64,000 nt of DNA from Schistocerca nitens (lineage: Eukaryota; Arthropoda; Insecta; Orthoptera; Acrididae). The notes beneath the pieces are model-generated. The model saw nothing but the letters and a program-made list of their open reading frames with translations. It was not told the origin of the DNA and did no database searches. The stretch covers positions 540,599,383 to 540,663,382 of the forward strand of contig NC_064621.1 in the NCBI RefSeq assembly GCF_023898315.1. Direction: 5' to 3'. Shown piece after piece: positions 1-11,002 of the stretch. A program made the position numbers and the translations under genes. Every line of letters begins with the position of its first letter. Position 1 is the first letter of the stretch.

Positions 1-2
1 TC

Positions 3-63
3 ATGGATGAGGATGATGACACTGAAGAAGAAAGTATAGATGATGTTCCCTGTACCAGTACAT
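3..63 (+). CDS. Putative host exon, acidic segment (partial gene)
   Basis: An open stretch starting at an in-frame ATG (base 3) encodes MDEDDDTEEESIDDVPCTST and then meets a GTAAAA donor at 64, leaving one base (T) over. The exon probably starts to the left of the window, so the ATG need not be the true start. The left-over base joins in phase with the exon at 1322-1430. The run of Asp/Glu is the only recognisable character; I do not recognise the protein. It could also be chance or part of an old transposon. The assignment to a host gene is an inference from splice-phase agreement across three candidate exons. Confidence 0.3.
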
Positions 64-289
64 GTAAAATAATGGATAATGTAAACAAAGTGATTATATG
101 GGTGGGGTGACAAAGTGAACCAAATCAAATTGAGTTGTTGCACCTGATGAGCGTAAACAATAATACACATTATAGAAATGTGTGAAATGACCTGCCAAAT
201 AAAGCCAACTGACTCCTTTAAAGTAAGCAGAATAAAGACGTACTGTAGTTTGCAAGCAGTGTTGTAAATTATCATACCAGATTTGATGA

Positions 290-588
290 TGTAATGTGAG
301 CAGATAGATAAAAAAATCTACTGTATGTGTGTGATCTCCTGAACACACACATACAGAAAGGTTTAACTTATGCAAGCTTTCGGAGCCAGTGGCTCCTTCT
401 TCTGGCAGATGAGTCGAAGGGGAAAGAAGAGGGATGAAGGAAAAGGACCCCTCTTCCTTCCCCCTCCAACTCTTCTATCGGAAGAAGGAGCCTCTGGCTC
501 CAGAAGTTTGCCTAAGTTAAACATTTTTGTGTGTGTATTTTCCTGCCACCACTTGGTGAGTAGATTTTTTTATCTATACAGCCACATT
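290..588. repeat. Foldback (hairpin) element
   Basis: Two arms of about 140 bp are imperfect inverted repeats of each other. The left arm (about 290-440) contains GATAGATAAAAAAATCTAC, an AC-rich stretch, GTTTAACTTATGCAAGC and GAGCCAGTGGCTCC; the right arm (about 455-588) carries the reverse complements. The centre near 440-460 continues the palindrome (AAGAGGG against CCCTCTT). There is no coding capacity of note. This resembles a non-autonomous terminal-inverted-repeat or LTR-derived foldback unit; the family is not known to me. Confidence 0.6.
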
Positions 589-599
589 GTATTGTCAAA

Positions 600-1310
600 A
601 ATTAATTATTTTCATTGTTGCATTTGCTAGCGTACTTTATTGAAACGTGTTATTGTTTGGTCAACATTTGAGTGAAGTTTGTCTAATTGCTCTGCCCTTT
701 TTGGTAAGTTTCTGAAATGTTTTATTTCTAATGCTCTTCAAATTTAAATACAGTATGCATAATACTGTTTTGTTTGTGCTTCCTAATTTTGCATGCATAA
801 TTTGTCACCACACAGCTCACTCTTGATATACTGCAGGTACACTAAAACGTGGAGTAAAGTATGCCCCCTCACAACTACATTATATCGGTGTTCTACTGTA
901 TATAGTAATTTTAAGTTTTATGATGAGTGTGTGAACATTCATGGATGTTTGGGGGTGTTATATAAAGGTAATGCATTGGCGAATAAGAAGTGTCTGGTTT
1001 TTTTGCAGTGATTGGAGGTAAAGATTTAAGACATACCTATTGTCCAAACCCAGGTGTTGGTTATATTATTTTTTGCTGAGGGCACATATAATCATTGCTG
1101 ATGCGATGTTCTTCACTCAGATAGCCACTGGCAGAACTGGAAAGACTTATACTTAGTTCAAGAGCTGATAATTAAGATTTATTATTTTATTTTTCTTACT
1201 TTATTAGAGTTTTATCTCTTTACTATCAAACTTGGAAAAGGAAATCAATAAGTTCTCCCCACATAAAAATGACTATATAAAATAGTTGACACTCCCCATC
1301 CTAAAGCTTT
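600..1310. other. No recognisable content
   Basis: AT-rich sequence between the foldback element and the candidate exon at 1322. If the plus-strand gene is real this is its intron. Short open frames here lack codon bias or any similarity that I recognise. Confidence 0.4.
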
Positions 1311-1321
1311 ATTTCTTGTAG

Positions 1322-1430
1322 ATCCCACGACTGATCAAGAGAAAGGGTTATGGAATATTGATACGGTGAAGAAATTTAAACACTCAGGAGACTACAATCT
1401 TCGCAGATTTTGTAGCTCGACAACCACCAG
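1322..1430 (+). CDS. Putative host exon of unknown protein
   Basis: A pyrimidine-rich acceptor (ATTTCTTGTAG) precedes an open segment encoding PTTDQEKGLWNIDTVKKF, then KHSGDYNLRRFCSSTTT, and a CAG|GTTTGT donor follows at 1431. The exon enters with two bases that complete the one left by the exon at 3-63, and leaves with two bases that are completed by the G at 2171. The agreement of phases on both sides is the main evidence. The sequence is hydrophilic with no domain I recognise. It might be a fragment of a transposon-encoded protein instead. Confidence 0.38.
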
Positions 1431-1663
1431 GTTTGTTTCAGCCTTTCACATCTAGTTTTCCCTATAACACTTTCTTGCACTCTTACCTTTTCTATTGTCT
1501 ATGAATGTACTTTCCTTCTACTATCCTATCCTAGTAACTAGGATTAGAATCTCAAAAGTGATTATTCTGTCACTGATATGTGAACTACCACAAAAGTAAA
1601 AGTCTGTTAATTAGTGAGTATATAATACTTACATTGAAACTTCCTGGCAGATTAAAACTGTGC

Positions 1664-1736
1664 GCTGGACCGAGACTCGAACTTGGGAACTTTGCCTTTC
1701 ATGGGCAAGTGCTCTACCATCTGAGCTACCAAAGCA
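1664..1736 (-). repeat. tRNA-like segment, left arm of palindromic element
   Basis: Reads on the minus strand as a D-arm-like GGTAGCTCAGATGGTAGAGC, a seven-base loop between TTGCC and GGCAA, and a T-arm with GTTCGAGTC flanked by complementary bases. It is the inverted counterpart of 1998-2071. Some stem pairs are lost, so it is a decayed RNA polymerase III-type head and not a functional tRNA gene. Confidence 0.55.
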
Positions 1737-1997
1737 TGACTCACGCCCCGTCCTCACAGATTTACTTCCGCCAGTACCTCATCTCCTACCTTCCAAACTT
1801 CACAGAAGCTCTCCTGCGAAACTTGCCGTCCTAACACTCCTGGAAGAAAGGATATTGCGGAGACATGGCTTTGCCACAGCCTGGGGGATGTTTTCAGAAT
1901 GAAATTTCACAGTTTTGCAGGTGCGCTTCTGTGAAGTTTGGAAGGTAGGAGATGCGGTACTGGCGGAAGTAAATCTGTGAGGATGGGGCATGAATCA

Positions 1998-2071
1998 TGC
2001 TTGGGTAGCTCAGATAGTAGAGCACTTGCCCGCAAAAGGCAAAGGTCCCGAGTTCGAGTCTCGGTCCAGCA
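1998..2071 (+). repeat. tRNA-like segment, right arm of palindromic element
   Basis: A 74-base segment folds close to a cloverleaf: D-arm AGCTCAGATAGTAGAGC (A box), anticodon-like stem TTGCC/GGCAA with loop CGCAAAA, T-arm CCGAG-TTCGAGT-CTCGG (B box), and six of seven acceptor pairs. The loop lacks the usual U33, and the segment is embedded in a repeat that occurs three times in this window, so I read it as a tRNA-derived repeat head, not a tRNA gene. Confidence 0.6.
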
Positions 2072-2170
2072 CACAGTTTTAATCTGCCAGGAAGTTTCAT
2101 ATCAGTGCACACTCCACTGCAGAGTGAAAATTTCATTCTGAATACTGACATTTACTATCTTTGATTATAG

Positions 2171-2189
2171 GTACCTAGTTTTTTATTGA
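2171..2189 (+). CDS. Putative terminal coding exon
   Basis: After an acceptor (TTTGATTATAG) the first G completes the codon left open at 1430, giving R-Y-L-V-F-Y and a TGA stop at 2187-2189. The exon is very short, so only the phase match with the two exons to the left supports it. Transcript evidence would be needed to accept it. Confidence 0.22.
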
Positions 2190-4950
2190 TTTTTACAATG
2201 TGATAAATTGATCCACACTGGATCATCAAGTGGAGCCTCGAAGTCATTATTATAATGAGCAATCAAATTACTTTTGCATAGTTAAATATTATGCAATGGA
2301 TCCGTAAATATAAAATGCTGAAAATCATTTTCTGAGTTTGTATGCACAATTCTGGGATTTTCATGAATATTGTATGAAATCATATCAGTGTAGTTTGCTG
2401 CATGTTGGCAACATCACGTTGACAGGAGAAAAGGAAGGAAATTGCACTCATTTGTTACAATGTGCTAACATCCTGACAAAATGGTTGCAATTTGCCTAGG
2501 GGTACAATGCGAGTGTGACAGCACACCAGGCAATTAACATACGACAGTACTGCTATCCACATAGAACATTAACTGAGGAGCATAGATGGGAGCTTTCCTA
2601 GTGCAAAGGAGGGCACTGTCATTTGTACGTAGATGTAATAGATCAGTGAAGTCATGCCTACAATGGGAAATTTCTTCAAAGTATGTAAATACAGAAAGAG
2701 GAGGGTGTACCTCATATAAATTGTATGTGGGAGGAAAAGGGAAGGGAGGGCCTCCTATATCGAGGTTAGTTGTATCCATAGAAGGGATGACCTGTACAGA
2801 GGTTAGGTGGACCCATAGAAGTGATGACCTATACCAAGTTATGGAGACAGATTTTTAAGAAGAACACTAGCACTGTAGGGATTGTAAATGGTTGAAAAGT
2901 ATCCTTCTATAAAAGGTGTTTTAAACAGTTCTTAAGAAGTAAGGAATGGTAGTGAGCTTTGTTTCCCAATTCTGAAGAGTTCTTCAAACTAGTAAAGTAT
3001 AGGGAGACTTACCTTGATTGTGCACATTAGCGGAACAGACATGTCCATATATACATGAACATAAAAAAGCAGATGCTGGTGCTATGCTTTTGATGATATG
3101 GGCTTGATAATACCACACAGCATGCACCTCCTGGGATATGATGGAGTAAGGTTCACTTAAGAGAAACGCAAATGGCTGATGTATAAGCTAGGGTAAATCA
3201 CAGCAACAAGTAAGTGATTACTGTAATAAACATAAATATGCAACATAGATATTTGAGGTGGAAAACTAAAAAGGTTTTTTTTTTTAATTTCTCTCATGTG
3301 TGTATTCTATTGTATTGCAACTGTACTGGTGAAGTAAATAGTTAACCAAGTTGAAATGATACTCACTGATTTGTTTAAATACATAAAGATGAATAATTCA
3401 GCTAAGTGTAAGTTGTAAAGTAAAGTGGAGATTTCCAGCACATAAATAATAATATATGACAAATATAAATAAAATAAAACAAACAAAACTTATAAAAGTA
3501 ACACCAAAATTAATAGAGGTTAATTTAAGGTTAACCACATACATTGTGCTCTGTAGAGCCAATCATCAAATTGGAGAGAGGAACAGAGATCAGCAGGAGT
3601 TGTTAACTGAAAGGAGAAATCTCCTGTTCCTTTTTTCAATATTGTAATGAAAGTTTTTTATTTCGGTTGAAAATATGTTAGAATTATTAGGAAAAAAAAT
3701 GTGGTAACATTTACTTGTTGTGGTAAACAGCATGAAACGAATTATAAGTTCTTATCAGTTATTTACAGACAGTAACTTTCATGGTGCAGGGAGGGGTGGG
3801 GGGAAGAAGATTGATGTCTAACAACATTTTAGGGAAAATGATGGGTTATGCTCTCGGTCCTTCTAAATGATAAAAGATGATTGTGACATTAACGAATGTT
3901 TGTATTGGTAGTTTTGGACAATGTATTACTGGAGAAATGGTTTATTATTATGGGCACAACATATCTGCAAGATGGGATGACAAGTTTAGAATTTCCTCCT
4001 TACGTTGGCTGCTTGTTCCTAGGCACTGTGGCTTGGAGGTGTGTTGCGGCTATAGAAGATCGGTGCTCACAATAGCGATAGTGATGTCATAGAAGCAAGA
4101 ACCGAATAAGTTTTAAAACTGGCATTCTGTCCCACATTCTAGGTCATTTGGCTTGTCAAAAAGTACTTTTGTTGAAGAAGATATTTGAATACGAACATTT
4201 AGGATATGATTCTAATATATATATCTGGTGACAATTACCTCAATGTATAAATAAGCAGAGATTTGGCATTGAAAGAAGAAATATTGTTGGCCAATATGTA
4301 AAATCAAGAAGAGTTCCTGCCTTCTTTCAGCCTCTAGCACTAAAGACACTACAAAGGAGGAGAAGTCCACTAGCAACAGATGAAGCACAGTTATCCAGAA
4401 TTTACTTGCTGGTCTGGGTTCTAGTTAATTTTATGAAATAGGTAACCTCAGAGAATATATCACACAATGAGATGGAGTGAAGACAAAATAAACAAACTAC
4501 ACTCCATTTTGGTTCAGTTCCATGACAGGTCTGAGTAAATAAAAACAAAGAAATTTATAATCCACTTTTCAGAAAACATAATTTTTTTCATAACTCAAGT
4601 TTCATTTGAAATTATCAATGTGACTTTATAATCTGTCCTGTATAATAATTTGACATTGTTTTCAAAAGAAATAATTATTTTTGTATTAATGTTTCTGGGT
4701 GTCAAATCATTATTATTTAACATGCTATACTGCAACTTCTTGTATTTTGGTACTTCCTGTCTAGTAAGTAGTAGTTGGCTGCGCTGTTATGGTGCAAGTA
4801 GTGTTTGTAATGGAATTGGCATGAGTAAATTTTATTGACAGGGCTCTCAGTCACCTGCTATTCTGCTTCTCGTACCTATACGATATACTGATTTTTATTT
4901 CCTCTTCGCCCGAACAATACAATGAGCACCTTCACTTGGTCTTTGTGGAA
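2190..4950. other. AT-rich sequence, no gene recognised
   Basis: No coding region or known repeat is visible on either strand. Within it, 2762-2835 is a 37 bp unit present twice in tandem (GAGGTTAG...GATGACCT), and 3277-3286 and similar runs are simple T or A tracts. A few open frames up to 90 codons have no recognisable motif. Confidence 0.4.
2762..2835 (+). repeat. 37 bp tandem duplication
   Basis: Two adjacent 37 bp units (2762-2798 and 2799-2835), each starting GAGGTTAG and containing CCATAGAAG and GATGACCT, differ at a handful of positions. It looks like a local duplication. Confidence 0.6.
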
Positions 4951-5129
4951 TAGTGTTAAGCAAGGACAAATGCCAGTTATGCCAGAAGGATGTAGTAAAA
5001 TATGTCACAATTAACTGTGGTCGAATGGATTTCATAATTAAACCTAATGTTTTGTCCCCATCTGCAAAGAATATTTTCAAGGAGGACTGTAGCTTATTTG
5101 AGTGTTAGTTACGCGAGACGGAATCATAC

Positions 5130-7035
5130 TAATACAAGACCACATCGAAGTCAGACAAGACACCACGCCCAACCACTTTCCATGAACTTTGAAGACTTCT
5201 GGGAATGGTTAATTTTTATAGGCATCACATCTGCCATGCTGCAATGATTCAGGCCTCCTTAACTAACGCCTTGGTGGTTAAAAACACTTGTGGTAAACAG
5301 CTTCTGCAATCTACCTTGGAGATGCAACATGCATTTGTCACTATCAAAACATACCTTCACAATGCCATCACTTCAATACATCCTTCAACTTCAGTGCAAT
5401 TGTCCATAATGGCAGATGCCACAGAAACTGAAATCATGGCAGTTTTGCAAGGTTGGAAACAGCCAACAGCAATGACTAAACTTCGTTTTGCAAAAGGTTA
5501 CCAAGTCACAACAACTATGGTTGACTTACGACTGGGAGCTTTTGTCCATGTATGAAGCCATTTCTGGAAGGATACTGAGGGTCGTCCACTTACAATATTC
5601 ACCAACTAGTGACCACTAGTACAAGCAACACACAACCCCAGTAAGAACTGCACTCCTCACTGTTTCCGTTATCTGGATTACATTGTGTAATTCACTACTG
5701 ACATATCCCACATCAACGGGGCGAAAAACCTGTCACACATTAGTGCACTTAGGGCCTGGATGGCATTTAGTGAAATGGCAAAGGGACAGAGGAAGGACTA
5801 ACCAATAACCACACTGTTGGTGGATAGAGCCACCAGATCAAAGGTGAAACATGAAACACATACTGATGCCTGGCACTTGTGGTGTGATACTTCACTTACA
5901 GTCAGCAGAGCTAATTTTGACAAACTACACACTGCAATCCACCCTACCACAAAGTTAATACTGGAACATTTTATGTGACTCAGTGTTAAGGTCGACTGCA
6001 GGAAGTGGATGCCTGCTTGCCTTGACTGGCAGATTATGTTTTCCCAGAACAAGCAAAATTTGACCTTCCAAAAGGGAGACTCAGTATGCCCACTTGGATC
6101 TGGTGGGACCACTGAAAGAACTGCTCTGTTTCCCCTATATATTATCAGCCACTGTGAGAGTTACAAACTGGGTAGAAGAAATTTCACAGACAGGCACAAC
6201 AGCAAATCGTCCACTCTTGCCTTCACACACACATGGATTGCATGTTTTGACTGACAAGGGCTGACTGTTTGAGTCCCATCTGTTCAAAGAGTTATGCAGT
6301 CTATGAGAGCAATGTTTTCAAACTACAGCATATTACCCACAACGTAATAGACTGGTCGAATATTGGCGTCATACTCTGATGTGCCATTCCTTGCGATGGA
6401 CTGAAATGCTGCCCTGCATATTGTTGGGCATACATACTGCCTACAATATTTGTGGCTGCCATTAGCGGAAATTTTGTATGCTAAATGCCCGGCACTTCCC
6501 ACTGACTTACTGTTTCAGCCTCCGTCTCTGGTAGACTGAGTTACCAGTTTCAGTTGCTAGGGTGAAACAACATATTGCTCTAATTCGCACACCCCCTCCT
6601 CAGGCACATGGCGCACAATGGGTGTTTATCCACATGGCACAGACAATCCAAAGAGCCCTATAACAACCACATTCCAGACCTCAAACTGCTACAGTATCGC
6701 AATCAAACATTCACTTTTCACTGAACAACCAGGCCTAAAATGTGTGTGTTCAACAGCTTACACCAGCATGGGTACTCCAGGATCAAGAAAGGGACGAAGG
6801 ACTAGTTCATCACCAAGAGAATCTTATATCTACCTCTGATACACCTAATGATGGTCTTCAGCCCAATCCCCCTCCACCAGAAGACGAAAATGATGTACCA
6901 ACATCATCACTATTTTAGGACAACTCCAACACTCCTCCCCACTAAGGCTGGCTCCTACAGACCGCACCCTTCCTACACGAGTACATTCGGGAATAATGGC
7001 GTCTCCAGCCCCACATGCACTTTATGTATGTTAAT
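5130..7035 (+). pseudogene. Decayed Ty3/gypsy LTR-retrotransposon pol
   Basis: Fragments of a gypsy pol polyprotein appear in the family's usual order but in shifting frames with stops. The end of the reverse transcriptase (MVNFYRHHICHAA, 5205 onward, matching the family's LGMVNFYRRF block) is followed by the connection and RNase H start (TLEMQHAFVTIKTYL, then MADATETEIMAVLQ). Later come integrase pieces: YAHLDLVGPL near 6090, AYYPQRNRLVE near 6330, and the integrase C-terminal and proline-rich tail (VKQHIALIRTPPPQAHGAQ near 6560, then PPPEDENDVP near 6870). No LTRs, gag or protease are visible. The element is inactive and truncated at both ends; its 3' side abuts an antisense Penelope fragment. 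Confidence 0.75.
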
Positions 7036-7340
7036 ATAAAGGGAGGTGGCATCTATACTGATGAGCAGGGCACCAAGTGGTAAAGGGACAGTAACTGTGG
7101 AGAGTCAGTGGAGGAAATGGTTGGTATCTTCTATATATAGGAGAGTAGGTTGGGGGTAATAGGCTGTAGGTGTTGGTCTATGAGAGCACAGATTCTCTCA
7201 GTGGGGTCACAGCAACCAGCCACAATGGGGTGTCCCGAGTGGTTGGATTTATAGACTTTAGGAAGCGTGTAGAAGGTACGAGTGCAGGGAACGGTGGATG
7301 AATACAACAGGTGGCAAAATCCTTCTACAATATAATCCTT
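7030..7340 (-). pseudogene. Penelope-like element RT, N-terminal fragment
   Basis: Read on the minus strand with frame changes this gives FPCTRTFYTLPKVYKSNHSG-like sequence, then HPIVAGCDPTERI and DQHLQPITPNLLSYI, ending in SIDATSLYINIH. These are the fingers and motif A of a Penelope-like reverse transcriptase. The motif A block is the same as that with which the larger Penelope copy at 47490 begins, so the two fragments cover complementary parts of one family. Stops and frameshifts show that it is dead. It directly abuts the gypsy remnant. Confidence 0.65.
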
Positions 7341-7344
7341 GCTG

Positions 7345-7560
7345 TGTTTTGCTCACAGTCTGGCCTTGGCAGCCAGATACAGTTGTTATGTGTGTGCAAG
7401 TGAGTGTTCGAGTTGCCTAATTCAGAAGTCTTTTGGCTGAAACCTTAATTATTTGACAGTCCTTCTTATGCCTATGTGCAATTCAGCATCTCTTCTGTAC
7501 GATAAGTAGCGATCTATCCTTTTCATATCAATGTCATTAATCACAAAATTATTTAATTCA
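7345..7560 (+). repeat. Probable retroelement terminal-repeat fragment
   Basis: The stretch from GTCTGGCCTTGGCAGCCAGA to CTTTTCATATC reads like the non-coding terminal region that I associate with Penelope-type elements in insect genomes (CAATTCAGCATCTC, then TAAGTAGCGATC). This rests on memory of similar repeats, not on a domain, so it is tentative. Confidence 0.3.
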
Positions 7561-8051
7561 AGCTATAATTTTCGTCTGGAAAGATCTCTATGTCACAAAA
7601 GTTCCAAAATTTGTAGGATACAAATTTAAGATAAATTACCACTTTAAATAATTAAATAGATTTTTTCTTTTTCATTATCTCTCTTTGGTAATTTAATTTC
7701 AGCTATGGCCAAATAGTTGTCTGTTTCTGCTTCTATTCTCCTATAGCATCTTATGTTTAATACTCACTGGTTGTCAATAAAGGTGAAGCACCCAGAAGAC
7801 ATGGCCAGATGCCAATTTAACTTCATACATGCATACACTACTGGTGGAAATGTAAAGGAATAGAGTGGTAATTCTCCGTGACAGGAAGAGCGGGCCCCTC
7901 CCCTTCGTCGCTCAAGGGCATCAATGTTATAACCGTGCCTGGTAATGTATACAGGGGGCATGAACAGCATCAGATGTTGACCGGCTACTATGGAGGACAA
8001 AATACCACCTACTCCTGAGAGAAAGCATTGTCTAACAATTTGGATGGGGCC
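7561..8051. other. Flank of the LINE palindrome; possible transposon 5' end
   Basis: From about 7765 the sequence (GTCAATAAAGGTGAAGCACC, then GGCCAGATGCCAATTTAACT) has the look of a dispersed DNA-transposon end, and the decayed Tc1-like transposase at 12062-12535 lies on the far side of the LINE palindrome. The two could be halves of one element split by the LINE insertion; I cannot prove this. There is no coding region in it. Confidence 0.3.
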
Positions 8052-9600
8052 TCATTATAAAAACTACTGTGCTATATTAAGAAAAGTTATTAAAAAATCC
8101 AGAAGTATGTGTATCATGCCTGAAATCAGCAACTCTGATAATAAAATTAAAACAATTTGGAATATTATTAAAAGAGAAACAGGTCAACCAAGAGCACAGG
8201 AAGACAGTATTACCATCAAATTGAATGAAAACTTTACGAACAAAAAGTCAGAAGTTGAAAATATTTTTAATAATCATTTTCTAAATGTTGTGGATATAGT
8301 AGGATCCAGGTGTTCATTAGAAGATGCTAGGCTGTTAATGGAAGAGGCCATACCTACGCAATTTGATACAATTGAAATCTCACCCACTTCTCCCTCTGAA
8401 ATTAAGAAAATAATAAACTTGCTTAAGAGCAAAAACTCACATGGAATTGATGGAATTTCCAGCAAAATACTAAAAGCTTGTTCTCAACAGATAAGTAAGA
8501 TTCTCAGCCACCTGTGTAATAGCCCTCTGGAACAGGGCATTTTCCCTGATAGACTGAAATATGCTATTGTTATACCTTTGCATAAAAGGGGGGATAGATC
8601 TGATGTCAACAATTACCGTCCAATCTCCCTTCTAACAGCTTTATCCAAAATTTTTGAGAAAGTAATGTATTCAAGAGTAGCTTCCATATCTGTAAAAATG
8701 AAGTACTAACAAAATGTCAGTTTGGTTTCCAGAAAGGTTTTTCAACAGAAAATGCCATATATGCTTCCACCAATCAAATTTTGAATGCTCTGAATAACCG
8801 AACACCACCCATTGGGATTTTTTGTGATCTCTCAAAGGCTTTTGATTGTGTAAATCATGAAATTCTGCTAGACAAGCTCAAGTATTGTGGCATGAGTGGG
8901 ACAGTGCACAAATGGTTTAATTCTTACCTAACTGGAAGAGTGCAGGAAGTTGAAATAAGCAGTTCTCATAATATGCAAAGATCAGCACATTCCTCAAACT
9001 GGGGAACTATTAAGAATGGGGTTCCACAAGGGTCGGTCTTGGGTCTTTGTTGTTCTTAATATATATTAATGACTTGCCATTCTATATTCATGAAGAGGCA
9101 AAGTTAGTTCTCTTTGCTGATGATACAAGTATAGTAATCACACCTGACAAACAAGAATTAACTGATGAAATTGTCAATGATGTCTTTCAGAAAATTACTA
9201 AGCGTTTACTCTCACTGAATTTTGATAAGACACAGTACATACAGTTCCATACAGTAAATGGTATAACGCCATTAATAAATATAGACCTTAATCAGAAGCA
9301 TATAGCTAAGGTAGAATATTCCAAATTTTTAGGTGTGTCCATTGATGAGAGATTAAATTGGGAAAAACACATTGGTGATCTGCTGAAACGTTTGAGTTCA
9401 GCTACTTATGCAATAAGAGTCATTGCAAATTTTGGTGATAAACATCTTAGTAAATTATCTTACTATGCCTATTTTCACTCATTGCTTGCATATGGCATCA
9501 TATTTTGGGGTAATTCATCACTGAGGAATAAAGTATTTATTGCACAAAAGCTTGTAATCAGAATAATAGCTGGAGTCCACCCAAGATCATCCTGCAGACA
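8052..9600 (+). mobile_element. LINE (Jockey/CR1-like) ORF2, plus-strand arm of palindrome
   Basis: Encodes a non-LTR reverse transcriptase in three frames. It has HYKNYCAILRKVIKKS, the NYRPISLLTALSKIFEK block, FDCVNHEILLDKLKYCGM, NGVPQGSVLG, the catalytic FADDTS box near 9114-9131, and a thumb region up to HPRSSCR. Breaks are a one-base loss near 8675, a one-base loss near 9047 inside the G-P-L-L-F block, and a small deletion near 9200. Both the endonuclease domain (5') and the 3' end with its UTR and tail are missing. At 9600/9601 it joins an inverted second copy. Bases 8052-9442 are repeated, inverted, at 9601-11002; 9443-9600 form the unpaired loop. Confidence 0.85.
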
Positions 9601-11002
9601 TTTATCACCAAAATTTGCAATGACCCTTATTGCATAAGTAGCTGAACTCAAACGTTTCAGCAGATCACCAATGTGTTTTTCCCAATTTAATCTCTCATCA
9701 ATGGACACGCCTAAAACTTTGGAATATTCTACCTTAGCTATATGCTTCTGATTAAGGTCTATATTTATTAATGGCGTCATACCATTTACTGTATGGAACT
9801 GTATGTACTGTGTCTTATCAAAATTCAGTGAGAGTCCGTTTACAAGGAACCACTTAGTAATTTTCTGAAAGACAGTATTGACAATTTCATCAGTTAATTC
9901 TTGTTTGTCAGGTGTGATTACTATACTTGTATCATCAGCAAAGAGAACTAACTTTGCCTCTTCATGAATATAGAATGGCAAGTCATTAATATATATTAAG
10001 AACAACAAAGGACCCAAGACTGACCCTTGTGGAACCCCATTCTTGATAGTTCCCCAGTTTGAGGAATGTGCTGATCTTTGCATATTATGAGAGCTGCTTA
10101 TTTCAACTTTCTGCACTCTTCCAGTTAGGTACAAATTAAACCATTTGTGCACTGTCCCACTCATGCCACAATACTTGAGCTTGTCTAGCAGAATTTCATG
10201 ATTTACACAATCAAAAGCCTTTGAGAGATCACATAAAATCCCAGTGGGTGGTGTCGGTTATTCAGATCATTCAAAATTTGATTGGTGAAAGCATATATGG
10301 CATTTTCTGTTGAAAAACCTTTCTGGAAACCAAACTGACATTTTGTTAGTACTTCATTTTTACAGATATGTGAAGCTATTCTTGAATACATTACTTTCTC
10401 AAAGATTTTGGATAAAGCTGTTAGAAGGGAGATTGGACGGTAATTGTTGACATCAGATCTATCCCCCTTTTTATGCAAAGGTATAACAATAGCATATTTC
10501 AGTCTATCAGGGAAAATGCTCTGTTCCAGAGGGCTATTACACAGGTGGCTGAGAATCTTACTTATCTGTTGAGAACAAGCTTTTAGTATTTTGCTGGAAA
10601 TTCCATCAATTCCATGTGAGTTTTTTCTCTTAAGCAAGTTTATTATTTTCCTAATTTCAGAGGGAGAAGTGGGTGAGATTTCAATTGTATCAAATTGCGT
10701 AGGTATGGCCTCTTCCATTAACAGCCTAGCATCTTCTAATGAACACCTGGATCCTACTATATTCACAACATTTAGAAAATGATTATTAAAAATATTTTCA
10801 ACTTCTGACTTTTTGTTCGTAAAGTTTTCATTCAATCTGATGGTAATACTGTCTTCCTATGCTCTTGGTTGACCTGTTTCTCTTTTAATAATATTCCAAA
10901 TTGTTTTAATTTTACTATCAGAGTTGCTGATTTCAGACATGATACACATACTTCTGGATTTTTTAATAACTTTTCTTAATATAACACAGTATTTTTTATA
11001 AT
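8052..11002. repeat. Large inverted repeat (LINE palindrome)
   Basis: Arms 8052-9442 and 9601-11002, about 1.4 kb each, are near-identical in inverted orientation around a loop of about 158 bp. Small indels and scattered substitutions distinguish the arms. Each arm carries the same LINE RT, and the two LINE copies point at each other, 3' to 3'. The minus copy extends about 1.06 kb further at its 5' end. Confidence 0.85.

Larger units (their letters stand above)
1635..2100. mobile_element. Palindromic tRNA-like element (SINE/MITE-like)
   Basis: About 190 bp arms are inverted copies: the left begins TGAAACTTCCTGGCAGATTA and the right ends with its reverse complement at 2099. Each arm contains a tRNA-like segment (minus strand 1664-1736; plus strand 1998-2071), followed on the inner side by a conserved stretch containing CAGATTTACTTCCGCCAGTA. 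The middle (about 1825-1925) is unique. A lone copy of the right arm is at 44075-44240. No protein is encoded. It sits in the putative second intron of the plus-strand gene. Confidence 0.75.

Noticed and set aside
1998-2071. A tRNA gene
   Set aside because: Cloverleaf-like, but the anticodon loop lacks U33, one acceptor pair is broken and the segment is part of a repeat found three times in the window.
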